DNA from: a virus
Length of the DNA stretch: 64,000 bases
Reading direction: 5' to 3' (one strand)
IMG/VR virus record: IMGVR_UViG_3300029319_007985
Location: 1 to 64,000 of that record
Shown: piece after piece, positions 34,173 through 43,973 of the stretch
How positions within the stretch are numbered: the first letter of the stretch is position 1
Layout: every line of letters starts with the position of its first letter
Made by a program: the position numbers and the translations under genes
Notes under the pieces: model-generated
What the model was told of the DNA's origin: nothing
What the model saw: the letters and a program-made list of their open reading frames with translations, nothing else
Database searches by the model: none

Positions 34173-34523
34173 ATGTATAAATGTTCAGCACAAGCACAGT
34201 TGGTTTTGGATCAAGTGACTGCAAGATGTCAAAAAGATACTGAAACTAAAAATACTTGGACAGGTAAAAGTGGGAAATACATGTTTATCATGGGCAGAGA
34301 AAATGCTGATGGTAAGGCAACTGGTGTGGTACACAAATATCAACCAGATGGCTCACACAAATTAGCCGGTTCATTTAAAATACTTGCTGATGGTATCATC
34401 ACAAGATTTACTGGTTTATCAAAAGCAGATTGGAACAACTACATGAATTCTGCAGAAGCAGAATACAAAAAGTCGTTGACTAATGCTGGAGAAGACAATA
34501 AACTAGAAACTAAAGTAGCATAA
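34173..34523 (+). CDS. Unknown small protein under a strong promoter
   Basis: 116 aa (MYKCSAQAQLVLDQV), beta-rich centre (KYMFIMGRENADGKATGVVHKY), acidic C-terminal helix. Consensus promoter and good Shine-Dalgarno suggest strong early expression, followed by a TTCG hairpin. It forms a single-gene unit. No family recognised; early host-takeover proteins often look like this. Confidence 0.6.
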   Translation: MYKCSAQAQLVLDQVTARCQKDTETKNTWTGKSGKYMFIMGRENADGKATGVVHKYQPDGSHKLAGSFKILADGIITRFTGLSKADWNNYMNSAEAEYKKSLTNAGEDNKLETKVA

Positions 34524-34530
34524 ACAAAAC

Positions 34531-34548
34531 GGTGCCCTTCGGGGCACC
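34531..34548 (+). terminator. TTCG-loop hairpin
   Basis: GGTGCCC-TTCG-GGGCACC, a perfect 7-bp stem with a stable UUCG-type tetraloop, 8 nt after the previous stop. No T run follows, so it may be a processing or stability hairpin and it could also limit ribosome access to ATG 34559. Confidence 0.65.
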
Positions 34549-34558
34549 AAATAACAAT

Positions 34559-35215
34559 ATGGAAAATTGGGAGAGGCATCTAAATAGAATTTGGAACGGT
34601 GGTAAACTGTTCATCATTGGTGCAGTGGTTTTATTCATTACATTTACTTTGGGCACATTTAAACCGAACAAACATGTAGTAAACAACATAAAACTTGATC
34701 AAGAACAAAAAACAATTAATAACCTTAAAAAATTTGGTTTACATGCACCTTTGTTTAAATTTAAAAATACAAAACAGTTTGTTGAAAACGTTCAAAACTG
34801 TGTAAACTACTTGAACCTTACAACTGAAGTCCATAAAAGAATACCTGACAAAATAATAATTGCAATGGCCGATGTGGAAAGTGCAAGTGGCACTAGTCGT
34901 TTTGCAACTGAAGGAAACGCCTTGTTTGGTGTTAGAACTTGGGACCTAGTAAACGTTCCACACATGAAACCTGGTGCAATACCAAATGCAAGTTTTGGTG
35001 TGAAGAAGTATAAGAATAAATGTGCCAGTGTTGCAGATGTAATAGACATATTAAACAGGCATCCTGCTTACAAAGATTTTAGGGCAGAAAGAAACAAACA
35101 ACTTAAAGACGCATATTGGGACTATAAGAAACTGGTTCCTTTACTTGCACCATGGAGCACCAACCCTGAGTACGGTAATATCATTCTGAGAAGAATGAAA
35201 GAGTTGAAATTGTAG
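34559..35215 (+). CDS. Membrane-anchored glucosaminidase/Bax-like muralytic enzyme
   Basis: 218 aa from ATG 34559; a longer frame would start with GTG inside the TTCG hairpin and is unlikely. One N-terminal membrane helix ([18 protein letters not shown]), then a catalytic domain with [34 protein letters not shown], the pattern of GH73/Bax glucosaminidases with the glutamate in VESASG. A C-terminal region ends in [11 protein letters not shown]. The anchor suggests a signal-arrest type endolysin or cell-wall enzyme exported to the periplasm. Confidence 0.7.
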   Translation: MENWERHLNRIWNGGKLFIIGAVVLFITFTLGTFKPNKHVVNNIKLDQEQKTINNLKKFGLHAPLFKFKNTKQFVENVQNCVNYLNLTTEVHKRIPDKIIIAMADVESASGTSRFATEGNALFGVRTWDLVNVPHMKPGAIPNASFGVKKYKNKCASVADVIDILNRHPAYKDFRAERNKQLKDAYWDYKKLVPLLAPWSTNPEYGNIILRRMKELKL

Positions 35216-35231
35216 TAAAATAAGTACTACG

Positions 35232-36665
35232 ATGCAGGACGTACTTCAAAAAACACTAGATAAAAAATACCAAGCAGGGTTTACCACCAATGTGGAGTCG
35301 GAAACTTTACCACCAGGTCTAGATGAAAATACAGTAAGAAAGATTAGCAAGATCAAAAATGAACCGGAGTGGTTGCTAAAGTTTAGATTGAAAGCATTTG
35401 ACAGGTGGAAAATTTTAAAAAAGCCTGATTGGGCAAATTTAGAAATAGAACCAATAGACTATCAAGCAATTAGTTACTATTCAGCACCAAAAAAAGGACC
35501 AGCATCATACGATGAAGTTGATCCAGAGATCAAAAAGGACTTTGAAAAATTAGGAATACCTCTCCATGAAAGAGAAAAACTAGCAGGGGTGGCGGTAGAT
35601 GCAGTTTTTGATTCTGTGTCTGTGGCTACAACGTTTTCAGAAGAATTGAAAAAATTAGGTATAATCTTCTGCAGTTTTAGTGAAGCGGTACAGAACCATC
35701 CTGAACTTGTGAAAAAGTATTTGGGTTCGGTTATTCCAATCAGTGACCATAGTTTTGCGGCCTTGAACAGTGCAGTATTTACAGATGGATCATTTGTGTA
35801 TATTCCACCAGGTGTGAGATGTCCTATGGAACTGTCAACGTATTTTAGAATAAATGCGGCCAACACTGGACAATTTGAACGAACACTTATAATAGCAGAT
35901 CGAGACAGTTATGTAAGTTATCTAGAAGGATGTACAGCACCTATGAGAGATGAGAACCAATTACATGCGGCCAATGTGGAACTGGTTGCTTTGGACAACG
36001 CAGAAATAAAGTATTCAACCATACAGAATTGGTATCCAGGAGATCCTGAAACAGGCAAGGGTGGTATCTATAACTTTGTTACAAAAAGGGGAAAATGTAT
36101 TGGAAAGCATTCAAAGATTACATGGACCCAATTTGAAACAGGTTCGAGATTAACTTGGAAATATCCAAGTTGTATTTTGATGGGTGACAACAGCATTGGT
36201 GAATTTTACAGTGTGGCTCTTACTAATGGCCGACAACAGGCCGACACAGGAACCAAAATGATACACATAGGTAAAAACACTAAAAGCACAATCATATCAA
36301 AAGGCATTAGTGCAGGTAAAAGTTCCAACACATATCGAGGACAGGTCAGCATAATGAAGAGGGCAATTAACAGTAGAAACTTCACTCAGTGTGATAGTTT
36401 GATGATGGGATCCGGATGTAGTGCTTCAACTGTGCCTGTGATACAAAATAGGAATAGCAGTTCAACCTGCGAACACGAAGCCACCACTAGCAAATTAAGT
36501 GATGAACAGATGTTTTACTGTATGCAGAGAGGCATACCAACCGAAGACACAATCAATATGTTGGTCAGTGGATTTTGTAAAGAAGTTTTCCAGAAACTAC
36601 CAATGGAGTTTGCCGCGGAGGCAAATAAACTACTAGAAATTAGTATGGAAGGTTCCGTAGGCTAA
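35232..36665 (+). CDS. sufB: Fe-S cluster assembly scaffold subunit SufB
   Basis: 477 aa, full length. Strong matches along the protein: [17 protein letters not shown] near the N-terminus, the [24 protein letters not shown] segment, [23 protein letters not shown] with the conserved cysteine, and a C-terminal [22 protein letters not shown]. SufB with SufC and SufD builds Fe-S clusters under iron or oxidative stress. SufC and SufD are not in the window, so it would have to join host SufCD. Several Fe-S enzymes (four radical SAM proteins) are encoded nearby. Confidence 0.95.
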   Translation: MQDVLQKTLDKKYQAGFTTNVESETLPPGLDENTVRKISKIKNEPEWLLKFRLKAFDRWKILKKPDWANLEIEPIDYQAISYYSAPKKGPASYDEVDPEIKKDFEKLGIPLHEREKLAGVAVDAVFDSVSVATTFSEELKKLGIIFCSFSEAVQNHPELVKKYLGSVIPISDHSFAALNSAVFTDGSFVYIPPGVRCPMELSTYFRINAANTGQFERTLIIADRDSYVSYLEGCTAPMRDENQLHAANVELVALDNAEIKYSTIQNWYPGDPETGKGGIYNFVTKRGKCIGKHSKITWTQFETGSRLTWKYPSCILMGDNSIGEFYSVALTNGRQQADTGTKMIHIGKNTKSTIISKGISAGKSSNTYRGQVSIMKRAINSRNFTQCDSLMMGSGCSASTVPVIQNRNSSSTCEHEATTSKLSDEQMFYCMQRGIPTEDTINMLVSGFCKEVFQKLPMEFAAEANKLLEISMEGSVG

Positions 36666-36668
36666 AAC

Positions 36669-37487
36669 ATGAATAGTAAAGGCTTGATGTTGCGTTGGTT
36701 CGGTGGATCAGGAGGTGACACCATATGCACACTAATAGACATGGCCGAAAAGGATCTGTACACTAACTTCACTTGCAAATATAACAGCAGGGCCAATGGA
36801 AAAACAAACACACATCAGTTCAAAGATCCTGAATATCCAACACTTTATAGATTTGGTATAAGTTGGAATGCAGGAATTGAATTGAAAAAGGCAGAAAAAG
36901 ATCTCAGTAAGTTAAAGAATTCAAATAAAAAGTTTTTAATAAAGTCTATGAATTTTACAAAATCATTAGATAATGTTGTTTCAGACTATATGGAGATTGT
37001 TAGCATAGGTTATGATTATTCTTTTTTACCATTTTTGGTGCAGACTAATTTAACCAAAACAAAGACAATAAAATACTATTTTACCAAGAACAACTTATCC
37101 AAATATAAAAAAGACCTAGTTCTGCTTGATATTACCAAAAAATTAAACCAAGACCAAAAAACCAAACTAGTAATTTGGAATGTTATCAAGTCAGCAATAG
37201 ATTATATGAACGATTTTAATTTGGATAAGAGTAGTATTCAAATCAGCGATATGTTCTATAACCAACAAAGTATTAAAGATTTTTTCGCAGATAGAAATAT
37301 TGAAATAGACTTTAATAACAAATTGTATAAAAACTGGTTAAAACTAAACCAGAAATATATTCCTAGTGATATTTTCAATAAATGCCTAAAAACTAGATCC
37401 TACAATTATCAAAATAGCGATATGAATTTGTTTGAAAGATATGTGCTTTTAGCAATTTCTGGAAAAAAGTTCAAGTTTCTCTCATAA
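36669..37487 (+). CDS. Unknown protein, possibly sulfotransferase-like
   Basis: 272 aa (MNSKGLMLRWFGGSGGDTI). The N-terminal glycine-rich loop after a hydrophobic strand resembles a P-loop of sulfotransferase-like phage proteins, but the rest is divergent, rich in K and N. Starts 3 nt after sufB. Assignment is weak. Confidence 0.45.
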   Translation: MNSKGLMLRWFGGSGGDTICTLIDMAEKDLYTNFTCKYNSRANGKTNTHQFKDPEYPTLYRFGISWNAGIELKKAEKDLSKLKNSNKKFLIKSMNFTKSLDNVVSDYMEIVSIGYDYSFLPFLVQTNLTKTKTIKYYFTKNNLSKYKKDLVLLDITKKLNQDQKTKLVIWNVIKSAIDYMNDFNLDKSSIQISDMFYNQQSIKDFFADRNIEIDFNNKLYKNWLKLNQKYIPSDIFNKCLKTRSYNYQNSDMNLFERYVLLAISGKKFKFLS

Positions 37488-37528
37488 AAAGCCAGTAAAA
37501 TCAACACTTTTTAACCAGATCAACTTGG

Positions 37529-37556
37529 TTGACGTATTTGGAAAATATGCTATAAT
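37529..37556 (+). promoter_or_regulatory. Sigma70-type promoter, leaderless spacing
   Basis: TTGACG, 16-bp spacer, TATAAT, then 6 nt to ATG 37563. Confidence 0.7.
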
Positions 37557-37562
37557 TTACAC

Positions 37563-37727
37563 ATGATTAGATTGATAATATTGATTGCGATATTTTTTGC
37601 AGTTTATCCGATGATAGGTGAAGGCTATGATCAATTTTTGTCTGATTTTAATTTAGATGGAATTGGTAATATCTTTTCAAATCTTATTGCTTGGATGAGT
37701 GAAACTGTAGATAGGTTGCAATCTTAA
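37563..37727 (+). CDS. Small secreted or membrane peptide (54 aa)
   Basis: MIRLIILIAIFFAVYPMIG is a hydrophobic signal or anchor, followed by a short amphipathic part (FLSDFNLDGIGNIFSNLI). No Shine-Dalgarno; the start codon sits at the predicted +1. No family recognised. Confidence 0.5.
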   Translation: MIRLIILIAIFFAVYPMIGEGYDQFLSDFNLDGIGNIFSNLIAWMSETVDRLQS

Positions 37728-37744
37728 CTATAAGGAAAATGAGT

Positions 37745-38290
37745 ATGAAAAAACTAGCATTGGTTTTATTTGCAGGTTTGTTGTTGGCGCAATGTTCAAC
37801 CTACAAAATTAAGCCGGACATGACAAAGGATGGAGTTGTTAACAAGACTCCTAAATGGTATGTCAAATACGATCACGAAACAATGTTTAAGTATCAAGAG
37901 GCGGCAACTGCTGTATCTCCTGACTTAGAACTTGCTGTGAAGAAAAGTATTTTATTAGCAAAGGCTAAACTTGTTGATAGAATAAATGGTCTAATGAACA
38001 ATCAGACTACTATCAAGAAGGATGAAGTTGGTACTAATGAAACACTTACGGTACAGTCAGGTTCGCAGGACATTATCGTAAACGTGATTGAAGATACTTT
38101 AGCCAGAGGATATGAGGTAACAAAACAGGTTGTTTTTATGACAAACAACAAATCTTATAGATCTTATGTGATGGTTGAACTTTCTAAGAAAGAAGTAAAA
38201 GCCATTATCGAAGAAGTTAATAAGAAAAAAGTTGCATTCATTGATACTAGCAAACTTGAAAAAAGTGCTAAAAGCATCTTAAACAAGTAG
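37745..38290 (+). CDS. Lipoprotein
   Basis: 181 aa from ATG 37745 (AAGGA 8 nt upstream; ATG 37739 is too close). MKKLALVLFAGLLLAQC is a lipoprotein signal with lipobox LLAQC. The mature part resembles LPP20-like/envelope lipoproteins: ATAVSPDLELAVKKSILLAKAKLVDRI followed by VTKQVVFMTNNKSYRSYVMVEL. First of three consecutive exported proteins. Confidence 0.65.
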   Translation: MKKLALVLFAGLLLAQCSTYKIKPDMTKDGVVNKTPKWYVKYDHETMFKYQEAATAVSPDLELAVKKSILLAKAKLVDRINGLMNNQTTIKKDEVGTNETLTVQSGSQDIIVNVIEDTLARGYEVTKQVVFMTNNKSYRSYVMVELSKKEVKAIIEEVNKKKVAFIDTSKLEKSAKSILNK

Positions 38291-38296
38291 GGCAAT

Positions 38297-38647
38297 ATGA
38301 ACTACATTTACAAACTTATTGCCCTAGTTGTAGCACTTCTAATCTTTGGATTAGTTGGTGTGGCAAAGGCCGGAGGTCCATGGTCGGATCAATACTGTGA
38401 CATTAGCCATGAGACTGTGATCACAAAAAATGAAAAGGGAGAGATCATCGATAAAGTAACCAAAGAAAAAGTCAAGTGCGAAGACGGTGTAATGGACTTC
38501 CTACACGGAATGAAAATTGCGGAAAGTTGTAAGTTCTTTACTTGGCAGATGCCGATGGGAGAAAAGTTAGTAGAGCAGAGAGGTATTGCTTGTAAGAGAT
38601 TGGATGGAGGATATGAAATTGTTCAAGGTTATCACAGTATTAATTAG
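38297..38647 (+). CDS. Exported protein
   Basis: 116 aa with a signal peptide (LIALVVALLIFGLVGVAKA) and four cysteines in the mature part (QYCDISH, KCEDG, SCKFF, ACKRL) that could form disulfides in the periplasm. Co-transcribed with the lipoprotein before it; its end overlaps the next gene by 35 nt. Function unknown. Confidence 0.6.
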   Translation: MNYIYKLIALVVALLIFGLVGVAKAGGPWSDQYCDISHETVITKNEKGEIIDKVTKEKVKCEDGVMDFLHGMKIAESCKFFTWQMPMGEKLVEQRGIACKRLDGGYEIVQGYHSIN

Positions 38648-39074
38648 TCTGGTGCTTCTAACTAATTGCACGTCATCCAATGTGCAGAAAGTATCAGTTG
38701 TGCCTAAAGAAACCGATGGCGCATTGGCACAGATGCCATATCCGGTTATGCTTGGAGAAGGTGAGATATGGAGTGCGCCAGGAATGTTATGGAACGGTGC
38801 ACAATACATTAGATTTAATCTTAACAAGGCAGAGAAGCAACAACATCAACAAGCGGTATATCATAGTTTAAACAACGCACAAATTGGTGAAATAACTGCT
38901 TGGTATAGTAAAAAACGTCTAGCAAATGGCAAGATCAGGGTTATAAGTCACTTTCCTACGTCAGATGGCTACTGCCGTGTTTATCAGAGTTATATACAGT
39001 TAAATGGTGCACAAAGGCACATGACGAACAAGGCGTGTAAAAGATTAACACTACCTTGGGTATTCCTAAAATAA
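38613..39074 (+). CDS. Lipoprotein, surface-antigen-like
   Basis: 153 aa from ATG 38613 (ATGGAGGAT upstream). MKLFKVITVLISLVLLTNC is a lipoprotein signal. The mature part ends YCRVYQSYIQLNGAQRHMTNKACK, resembling the C-terminal half of the 17-kDa surface antigen/RT0821 family of alphaproteobacteria. An outer-membrane lipoprotein of this kind might block superinfection or alter the envelope. Confidence 0.6.
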   Translation: MKLFKVITVLISLVLLTNCTSSNVQKVSVVPKETDGALAQMPYPVMLGEGEIWSAPGMLWNGAQYIRFNLNKAEKQQHQQAVYHSLNNAQIGEITAWYSKKRLANGKIRVISHFPTSDGYCRVYQSYIQLNGAQRHMTNKACKRLTLPWVFLK

Positions 39075-39084
39075 ATAGTTCTAG

Positions 39085-39092
39085 TATAAATA
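39085..39092 (+). promoter_or_regulatory. Perfect T4 late promoter
   Basis: TATAAATA, exact T4 late consensus, 18 nt before ATG 39111 of a structural gene that also has CAAGGAA. A further TAAATA at 39072-39077 overlaps the end of the previous gene. Confidence 0.75.
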
Positions 39093-39110
39093 ATAGCAAG
39101 GAATTTACAA

Positions 39111-39758
39111 ATGGCAACAGTCGAACCAAAATCTTTATATAACGTTAATATTAACGAACCACAAATAACGTATTTCACAGTGGCAATAAACACTTCAGGC
39201 TTTTTAGACACTGAGACAGTAAATGGTGGAAGAGTGTCTCCGTGCATAGCGAATGACTTTGCAACTAAGCCTACAACACTAGCACAATCATTATTGGTAT
39301 CAAGAGGGAACTTAAGATGGAAAATGATGATGGAGGCTCTAGCAGTAAGATCCAATTTTAGAGTGTGCAATATTGTTACAACTTATGCCGCTGACGAAGG
39401 TGACTCACCGATTACTAACTTGGCATTTGGACTTGTTTTTGATACGCCAAACTTTGTTCCAACAACAGGTACAACAATCGACGGATCAACAACTACTACA
39501 ACAAGAGCATTATATCTTCAAGACAAAATTGCTGAAGCATTGAACACTACAAGAACTGAGAACATGAGTATTTTTGATCCAACTGGTACTGGCAATCCAC
39601 AGCAATTAAGAACAATTGAAGTAACAGCCGGTCCGGTGTTGACAGCATCAATTGGTGAAATAGTAGAAGCAATCACAGTTACAGAAGTTACTGGTTTTGC
39701 ACCAAACACTAGCAACCAATTGCCAACTGACAACTCATTGACATACTCAGCAGAGTAA
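39111..39758 (+). CDS. Putative virion structural protein
   Basis: 215 aa (MATVEPKSLYNVNINEPQITYF). Threonine-, asparagine- and alanine-rich beta protein, with LVSRGNLRWKMMMEALAVRS in the middle. Similar proteins are annotated as structural in T4-like marine phages. The exact late promoter upstream supports a virion role and high expression. Confidence 0.65.
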   Translation: MATVEPKSLYNVNINEPQITYFTVAINTSGFLDTETVNGGRVSPCIANDFATKPTTLAQSLLVSRGNLRWKMMMEALAVRSNFRVCNIVTTYAADEGDSPITNLAFGLVFDTPNFVPTTGTTIDGSTTTTTRALYLQDKIAEALNTTRTENMSIFDPTGTGNPQQLRTIEVTAGPVLTASIGEIVEAITVTEVTGFAPNTSNQLPTDNSLTYSAE

Positions 39759-39807
39759 TCACTTTACCAAATAATTCAGTAGCAGTAAAACGAAGTTTCT
39801 GTTATAG

Positions 39808-39813
39808 TAAATA
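39808..39813 (+). promoter_or_regulatory. T4-like late promoter element
   Basis: TAAATA 7 nt before ATG 39821, overlapping a possible -10 (TTATAGT). Confidence 0.4.
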
Positions 39814-39820
39814 ATCTATA

Positions 39821-41590
39821 ATGTTTATAGCAATTCTTACACTTTTATCTGCATTATCCATCTCGGGTGTTGCAATTTTCTATTCTGTGATAGGACTCGC
39901 CACAATCTTCCCTGGAGCATTTTGGCCTGTGGTTATAATGGGGTCAGTTCTTGAGGTTGGAAAATTAATTACAGCCAGTTGGCTATATCGGCAATGGAAG
40001 TTTACACCATTCCTTCTCAAAACTTATCTTACTATTGCGGTCATAATACTGTCAATAATAACTTCAATGGGTATTTTTGGATTCTTATCTAAGGCACACC
40101 TTGAACAAAACTTAGCCAGTGATACCTTGGTGCAAAGGGTTGATATTATTAACGACAAGATAGAAAGCCAGACTATCTATATTGAAAGGCAAAAGGCAGT
40201 CATCACACGTTCTGAAAAAGCAATTGATCGAACAGGAAAAGATTTCACACAGGACATTGCGGTGCAGGAAAACATTATCAATTCTGCCTATCTAAGACTA
40301 CAAGTGCTTGACGCAGACGTAAAGGCATACACAGATCAAGGAAAAGGTTTTTGGAAGGGTGACAACATTGCCAAAGGTGTGGAACTAAGGAAACAACAAA
40401 AACCTGAACGTGATCAACTAAATGCAGAAATAAAAGAGGCCAAGGCAAAGATAGAGAAATATAGGAATGAAGGCAGGATCGCAGGAGATAATAACAAAAC
40501 TACAATTAAAGAAGCAGAAGAAAATATCATAGTTGCCCAAAATAAGATTGATGATCTTATTATCGAAAGACAGCCGTTAGAAAAAAAATTAATTAATTTA
40601 GAGGCAGAAGTAGGTCCAGTGAAATACATAGCCGCTCTTGCGGTTGACTGGGGGTTTGCCGAAGAAGTAAATTTATCCAAAGCAGTAAGATGGGTGATAT
40701 TGATTATAATTGTTGTTTTTGATCCACTTGCAGTTTTACTTTTAATTGCCGCGAACCAAAGTCTGGTTAGAAGATTTCCTGTTAAACCACCTAAGCCTCA
40801 AGAGATTATAGACTTGGAAAAACCAGATGATGAAAGTATTATTCTAAAATGGAGAGAAATGGCGGAGCAGGCTAGTAAAAAAAACGCCCAAGAAAAACAA
40901 ATCAAAATTAAACAGCAAGTAGATGAATGGCAACAAAAACTTAAAAAATTTAATGAAAAGGCTCCAAAACCAGAAGACAAGCCTGTAGAAGTTATAGTTG
41001 AGCAACCAAAGAAAGAACCGACTAAGGAACAAAAAATAGAGGCCTTTGATGAAAGATTGAGAGCAGAAGAGGCAGAACTTGAAAGAGTCGCGGCAGAAAC
41101 AAAAGCAGATATTGAGAGGATAGAAGAAACTAGCAAACCAGTTGAAGACTATAATTTTGAAGATGAAATAAAATATGATGTAGACACAGAAGTTAAAAAA
41201 ACAGACGAAGAGCCAGGCATAGCCAAGCAGATAGAAAAGGCAATGGAAGGTGTACAAGCAAGAATAAAGCCTGACTTTACAGAAGTGATAGAGCCTGAAA
41301 GCCAAATTAAAAAACCAAAAGTGGGTGCCCTAGGCACAGTGTTGGTTGATAAAGGCAAGGTGATTAAACAACAACCTGCTTACACACAAAACTCTGAGCA
41401 AAATGAATCTGGTAACTGGAGTAAGATTAACGAAAAGCGTCTTATTGACGAAGAGACATATAGACAAAAAATTGAATCAAGAATAAATGATTTAATCATC
41501 AAAGTAAAAACTGGAGAAATGAAATTGGAAGACCTTGCCGAGGAAGATCAAAAATTAGTCAAACAAGCGATGGATAATGGAAACGACTAG
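39821..41590 (+). CDS. Large membrane protein with coiled coil
   Basis: 589 aa. Three membrane segments in the first 90 residues, a periplasmic or cytoplasmic coiled coil (about 105-265, for example QTIYIERQKAVITRSEKAID), a fourth membrane helix (WVILIIIVVFDPLAVLLLIAA, about 288-310), then a 270-residue K/E/P-rich soluble tail. Proteins with this layout occur in T4-like marine phages without assigned role. A membrane-remodelling or scaffold function is possible but unsupported. Confidence 0.6.
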   Translation: MFIAILTLLSALSISGVAIFYSVIGLATIFPGAFWPVVIMGSVLEVGKLITASWLYRQWKFTPFLLKTYLTIAVIILSIITSMGIFGFLSKAHLEQNLASDTLVQRVDIINDKIESQTIYIERQKAVITRSEKAIDRTGKDFTQDIAVQENIINSAYLRLQVLDADVKAYTDQGKGFWKGDNIAKGVELRKQQKPERDQLNAEIKEAKAKIEKYRNEGRIAGDNNKTTIKEAEENIIVAQNKIDDLIIERQPLEKKLINLEAEVGPVKYIAALAVDWGFAEEVNLSKAVRWVILIIIVVFDPLAVLLLIAANQSLVRRFPVKPPKPQEIIDLEKPDDESIILKWREMAEQASKKNAQEKQIKIKQQVDEWQQKLKKFNEKAPKPEDKPVEVIVEQPKKEPTKEQKIEAFDERLRAEEAELERVAAETKADIERIEETSKPVEDYNFEDEIKYDVDTEVKKTDEEPGIAKQIEKAMEGVQARIKPDFTEVIEPESQIKKPKVGALGTVLVDKGKVIKQQPAYTQNSEQNESGNWSKINEKRLIDEETYRQKIESRINDLIIKVKTGEMKLEDLAEEDQKLVKQAMDNGND

Positions 41591-41891
41591 ACTAGGCAAA
41601 CTGACTTTGGTTACACCACCCAGTATCTTAGAAGATAACAAAAACAGTTTTTGTATAATAAACTTCAAAACAGAAGATCAAGACAAGTTTGCCAATTATC
41701 TAAACAGGCATCTAGCAAATGATGATGTTGTTGTTTACGTTGTAGACAGTGCCAAGGACACTGAATTAACTTTGCCATGGTTGACAAACATACTAGAAAA
41801 GTCTAAAACTGTTATAGTTAAATCACAAAATAATTTTAAAGTTTTGAAAAACGAAACAATAATTGACTTGGAGGCGATATTCAATGAGTGA
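41577..41891 (+). CDS. Unknown small protein before clpX
   Basis: 104 aa ([20 protein letters not shown]), alpha/beta with [13 protein letters not shown] and a [15 protein letters not shown] strand. Overlaps its neighbours on both sides (14 and 8 nt), so it is co-translated with clpX. No family recognised; it could be a small ClpX partner but nothing in the sequence shows this. Confidence 0.5.
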   Translation: METTRLGKLTLVTPPSILEDNKNSFCIINFKTEDQDKFANYLNRHLANDDVVVYVVDSAKDTELTLPWLTNILEKSKTVIVKSQNNFKVLKNETIIDLEAIFNE

Positions 41892-43146
41892 TACAGATCA
41901 AAATCTTAATTGTTCTTTCTGTGGTAAGGGCAGGAAAGATGTCTCAAAAATGATCGTTGGTGCTGATAAAGTTACAATTTGTAATGAGTGTATAAAATTA
42001 TGCACAGAGATCATTGTGGAGGATAACCAAAAGGTTAGCAGTGAGCAAATCAAAACTGGTGAGAAACAAAATTTAAATCCTGTGGACATAAAAGAATATC
42101 TTGATCAATATGTTGTTGGGCAAGACTCTGCAAAAACTGTTCTTAGTGTTGCTGTGTCTAATCACTATAAAAGAATTTTAAATCCACCAAAGGACTTTGA
42201 ATTAGAAAAATCAAACGTTCTTATACTTGGTGCAAGTGGTTCCGGAAAAACACTTATGGCACGAACCATTGCCAAATATTTGGATGTGCCTTTTGCTATG
42301 GCAGATGCTACAAGTTTGACCGAGGCTGGATATGTTGGTGATGACGTTGAAAATGTAATCACTAAACTTTATCAAAACGCCAAGGGAGACAAATACATGA
42401 CTGAAAGAGGCATTGTGTTCATAGACGAAATTGATAAAATTTGTAAGAAATCAGAAAGCACCAGTATAACCAGAGACGTATCCGGAGAAGGAGTTCAACA
42501 AGGTTTACTTAAAATAGTCGAGGGCACAATTTGTAGGGTTCCACCACACGGAGGAAGGAAACACCCTGAACATCAACACGTTGAGATCGACACCTCAAAC
42601 ATTTTGTTTGTCGTTGGTGGTGCTTTTACAGACCTGGAACGACAAATTAAATCTAGAAAAAGCACAGGAATGGGTTTTAACTCTGAATTGATATCAAGCG
42701 AACAAAAAAACTACTTGGCAGAATCTCAACCAGAGGACCTAATTAAATTTGGACTGATACCGGAGTTTGTTGGCAGATTTAGTATGCTTACTCACGTGGA
42801 TCCATTGACAGAACTTCAATTAGTAAAAGTTTTAAATGAACCAAAAAATAGTTTACTGAAACAATATTCCTACTTGTTTAGTCTTGATCATATTAATTTA
42901 GAGATAGACAAAAAGGCCCAGTTGGCTGTTGCTAAAAAGGCTAAAAAATTAGGCACAAATGCAAGAGGATTAAGAAACATCTTGGATACTCTTCTCCTGC
43001 CTTACCAGTTTGACTCTGCTGAGATGCATAAAAAAGGAGTCACAAAAGTATCAATCACAGAAGAGTGTGTTGACAAAAACCAAGATCCTGTGTTACATTT
43101 TAAAACACCGGTAAACGAAATGAAAAAACAAAAGGCGAAAAATTAA
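41884..43146 (+). CDS. clpX: ClpX, ATP-dependent unfoldase
   Basis: 420 aa from ATG 41884 with TTGGAGG upstream. The N-terminal C4 zinc domain ([11 protein letters not shown] ... CNECIKLC), Walker A (GASGSGKT), Walker B (IVFIDEID), the [18 protein letters not shown] pore-2 region and the lid with [20 protein letters not shown] are all present, so it should be active. Typical ClpX carries an IGF loop to dock ClpP; here the matching part reads [13 protein letters not shown], which is the separate conserved segment, and I could not locate an IGF. ClpP is not in the window. Confidence 0.95.
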   Translation: MSDTDQNLNCSFCGKGRKDVSKMIVGADKVTICNECIKLCTEIIVEDNQKVSSEQIKTGEKQNLNPVDIKEYLDQYVVGQDSAKTVLSVAVSNHYKRILNPPKDFELEKSNVLILGASGSGKTLMARTIAKYLDVPFAMADATSLTEAGYVGDDVENVITKLYQNAKGDKYMTERGIVFIDEIDKICKKSESTSITRDVSGEGVQQGLLKIVEGTICRVPPHGGRKHPEHQHVEIDTSNILFVVGGAFTDLERQIKSRKSTGMGFNSELISSEQKNYLAESQPEDLIKFGLIPEFVGRFSMLTHVDPLTELQLVKVLNEPKNSLLKQYSYLFSLDHINLEIDKKAQLAVAKKAKKLGTNARGLRNILDTLLLPYQFDSAEMHKKGVTKVSITEECVDKNQDPVLHFKTPVNEMKKQKAKN

Positions 43147-43376
43147 TGGCATACTACGTGGATGTTACAAAATCTGGCGGAGATGCTGTTCGAGCCTATA
43201 GAAAAATCAAAAGAAAGATCAAACAAGACAGGTTCATTGAGGAACTACGTGATAGACAATATTACCGTAAACCTTCCGAATTAAAACGTGAGAAACAAAA
43301 GAGAGCACGTATCACAATAAAGAGAAACCAAGCCAAAAGTAATTGGGCAGATCCAAGTAAAGTAAGACAAAGATAA
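43146..43376 (+). CDS. rpsU: Ribosomal protein bS21
   Basis: 76 aa. Family pattern VDVTKSGGDAVRAYRKIKRKI, then FIEELRDRQYYRKPSELKREKQ and a very basic helix. bS21 sits by the anti-Shine-Dalgarno on the 30S subunit and influences start-site choice. Phage-encoded bS21 is known from many aquatic phages and is thought to redirect ribosomes to phage mRNAs. Its ATG overlaps the clpX stop. Confidence 0.9.
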   Translation: MAYYVDVTKSGGDAVRAYRKIKRKIKQDRFIEELRDRQYYRKPSELKREKQKRARITIKRNQAKSNWADPSKVRQR

Positions 43377-43386
43377 TTGGTAAAAT

Positions 43387-43505
43387 AGGTCGTAATCCTA
43401 AAATTAATGACTATATGTATAGTGTAGGTGATAAATATCTACATACGATGCTAATAGATAGGTCGTACAAAAACTTAACTCGCTTAACAATAGGAGGCAA
43501 AGCAC
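43387..43505 (+). other. hsp20 leader region
   Basis: Non-coding 119 nt. TAGGTCGTA occurs twice (near 43387 and 43460), flanking a TAAATA late-type element at 43432-43437; AGGAGGC lies just before the hsp20 start. The repeat pair could be a regulatory site. Confidence 0.35.
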
Positions 43506-43961
43506 ATGACAAACAATAAAGCACTATCTATCTTTAATCAATTAAGACCCGTAACTGTTGGGTTTGATAACGTATTCGATCATTTCGAAAGAATGTTTGA
43601 AGACGATTTTTTCAGATTGCCAACAACTTCAAACTTCCCACCTTACAACATTGTAAAGACTGGGACAAACACTTATGACGTTGAACTTGCAGTAGCAGGT
43701 TTCGGTAAAGACGACATAGAAGTGCAGTATGAAGACAACATGTTGACTGTGAAGTCCAAAAAGTCTGATAAGTCAGAAGAAAAGGACGAGGACGGAAACG
43801 TTATCCACAGAGGAATTTCCAAAAGATTTTTCTCAAAATCATTCACGATAGCGGATGATGTGGAGATCAAGGGCGCCGAATTGAAAGATGGTTTATTGAA
43901 GGTTTCTATGGAAAGAATTGTTCCAGAAGCCAAAAAAGCAAGAACTATCGACATCAAATAA
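43506..43961 (+). CDS. Small heat-shock protein Hsp20
   Basis: 151 aa, alpha-crystallin domain (about 45-140): PPYNIVKTGTNTYDVELAVAGF, then DDIEVQYEDNMLTVKSKK, HRGISKRFFSKSFTIADDV, and A-x-x-x-x-GLLKVSME. The C-terminal I-x-I-type anchor is weak (ARTIDIK). ATP-independent holdase. T4-like cyanophages carry the same gene. Strong AGGAGG. Confidence 0.93.
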   Translation: MTNNKALSIFNQLRPVTVGFDNVFDHFERMFEDDFFRLPTTSNFPPYNIVKTGTNTYDVELAVAGFGKDDIEVQYEDNMLTVKSKKSDKSEEKDEDGNVIHRGISKRFFSKSFTIADDVEIKGAELKDGLLKVSMERIVPEAKKARTIDIK

Positions 43962-43973
43962 GGCAACAATAGA

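Noticed and set aside
34532-34558. GTG start adding nine residues to the glucosaminidase
   Set aside because: The GTG lies inside a perfect TTCG hairpin; ATG 34559 gives the expected membrane-anchor N-terminus.
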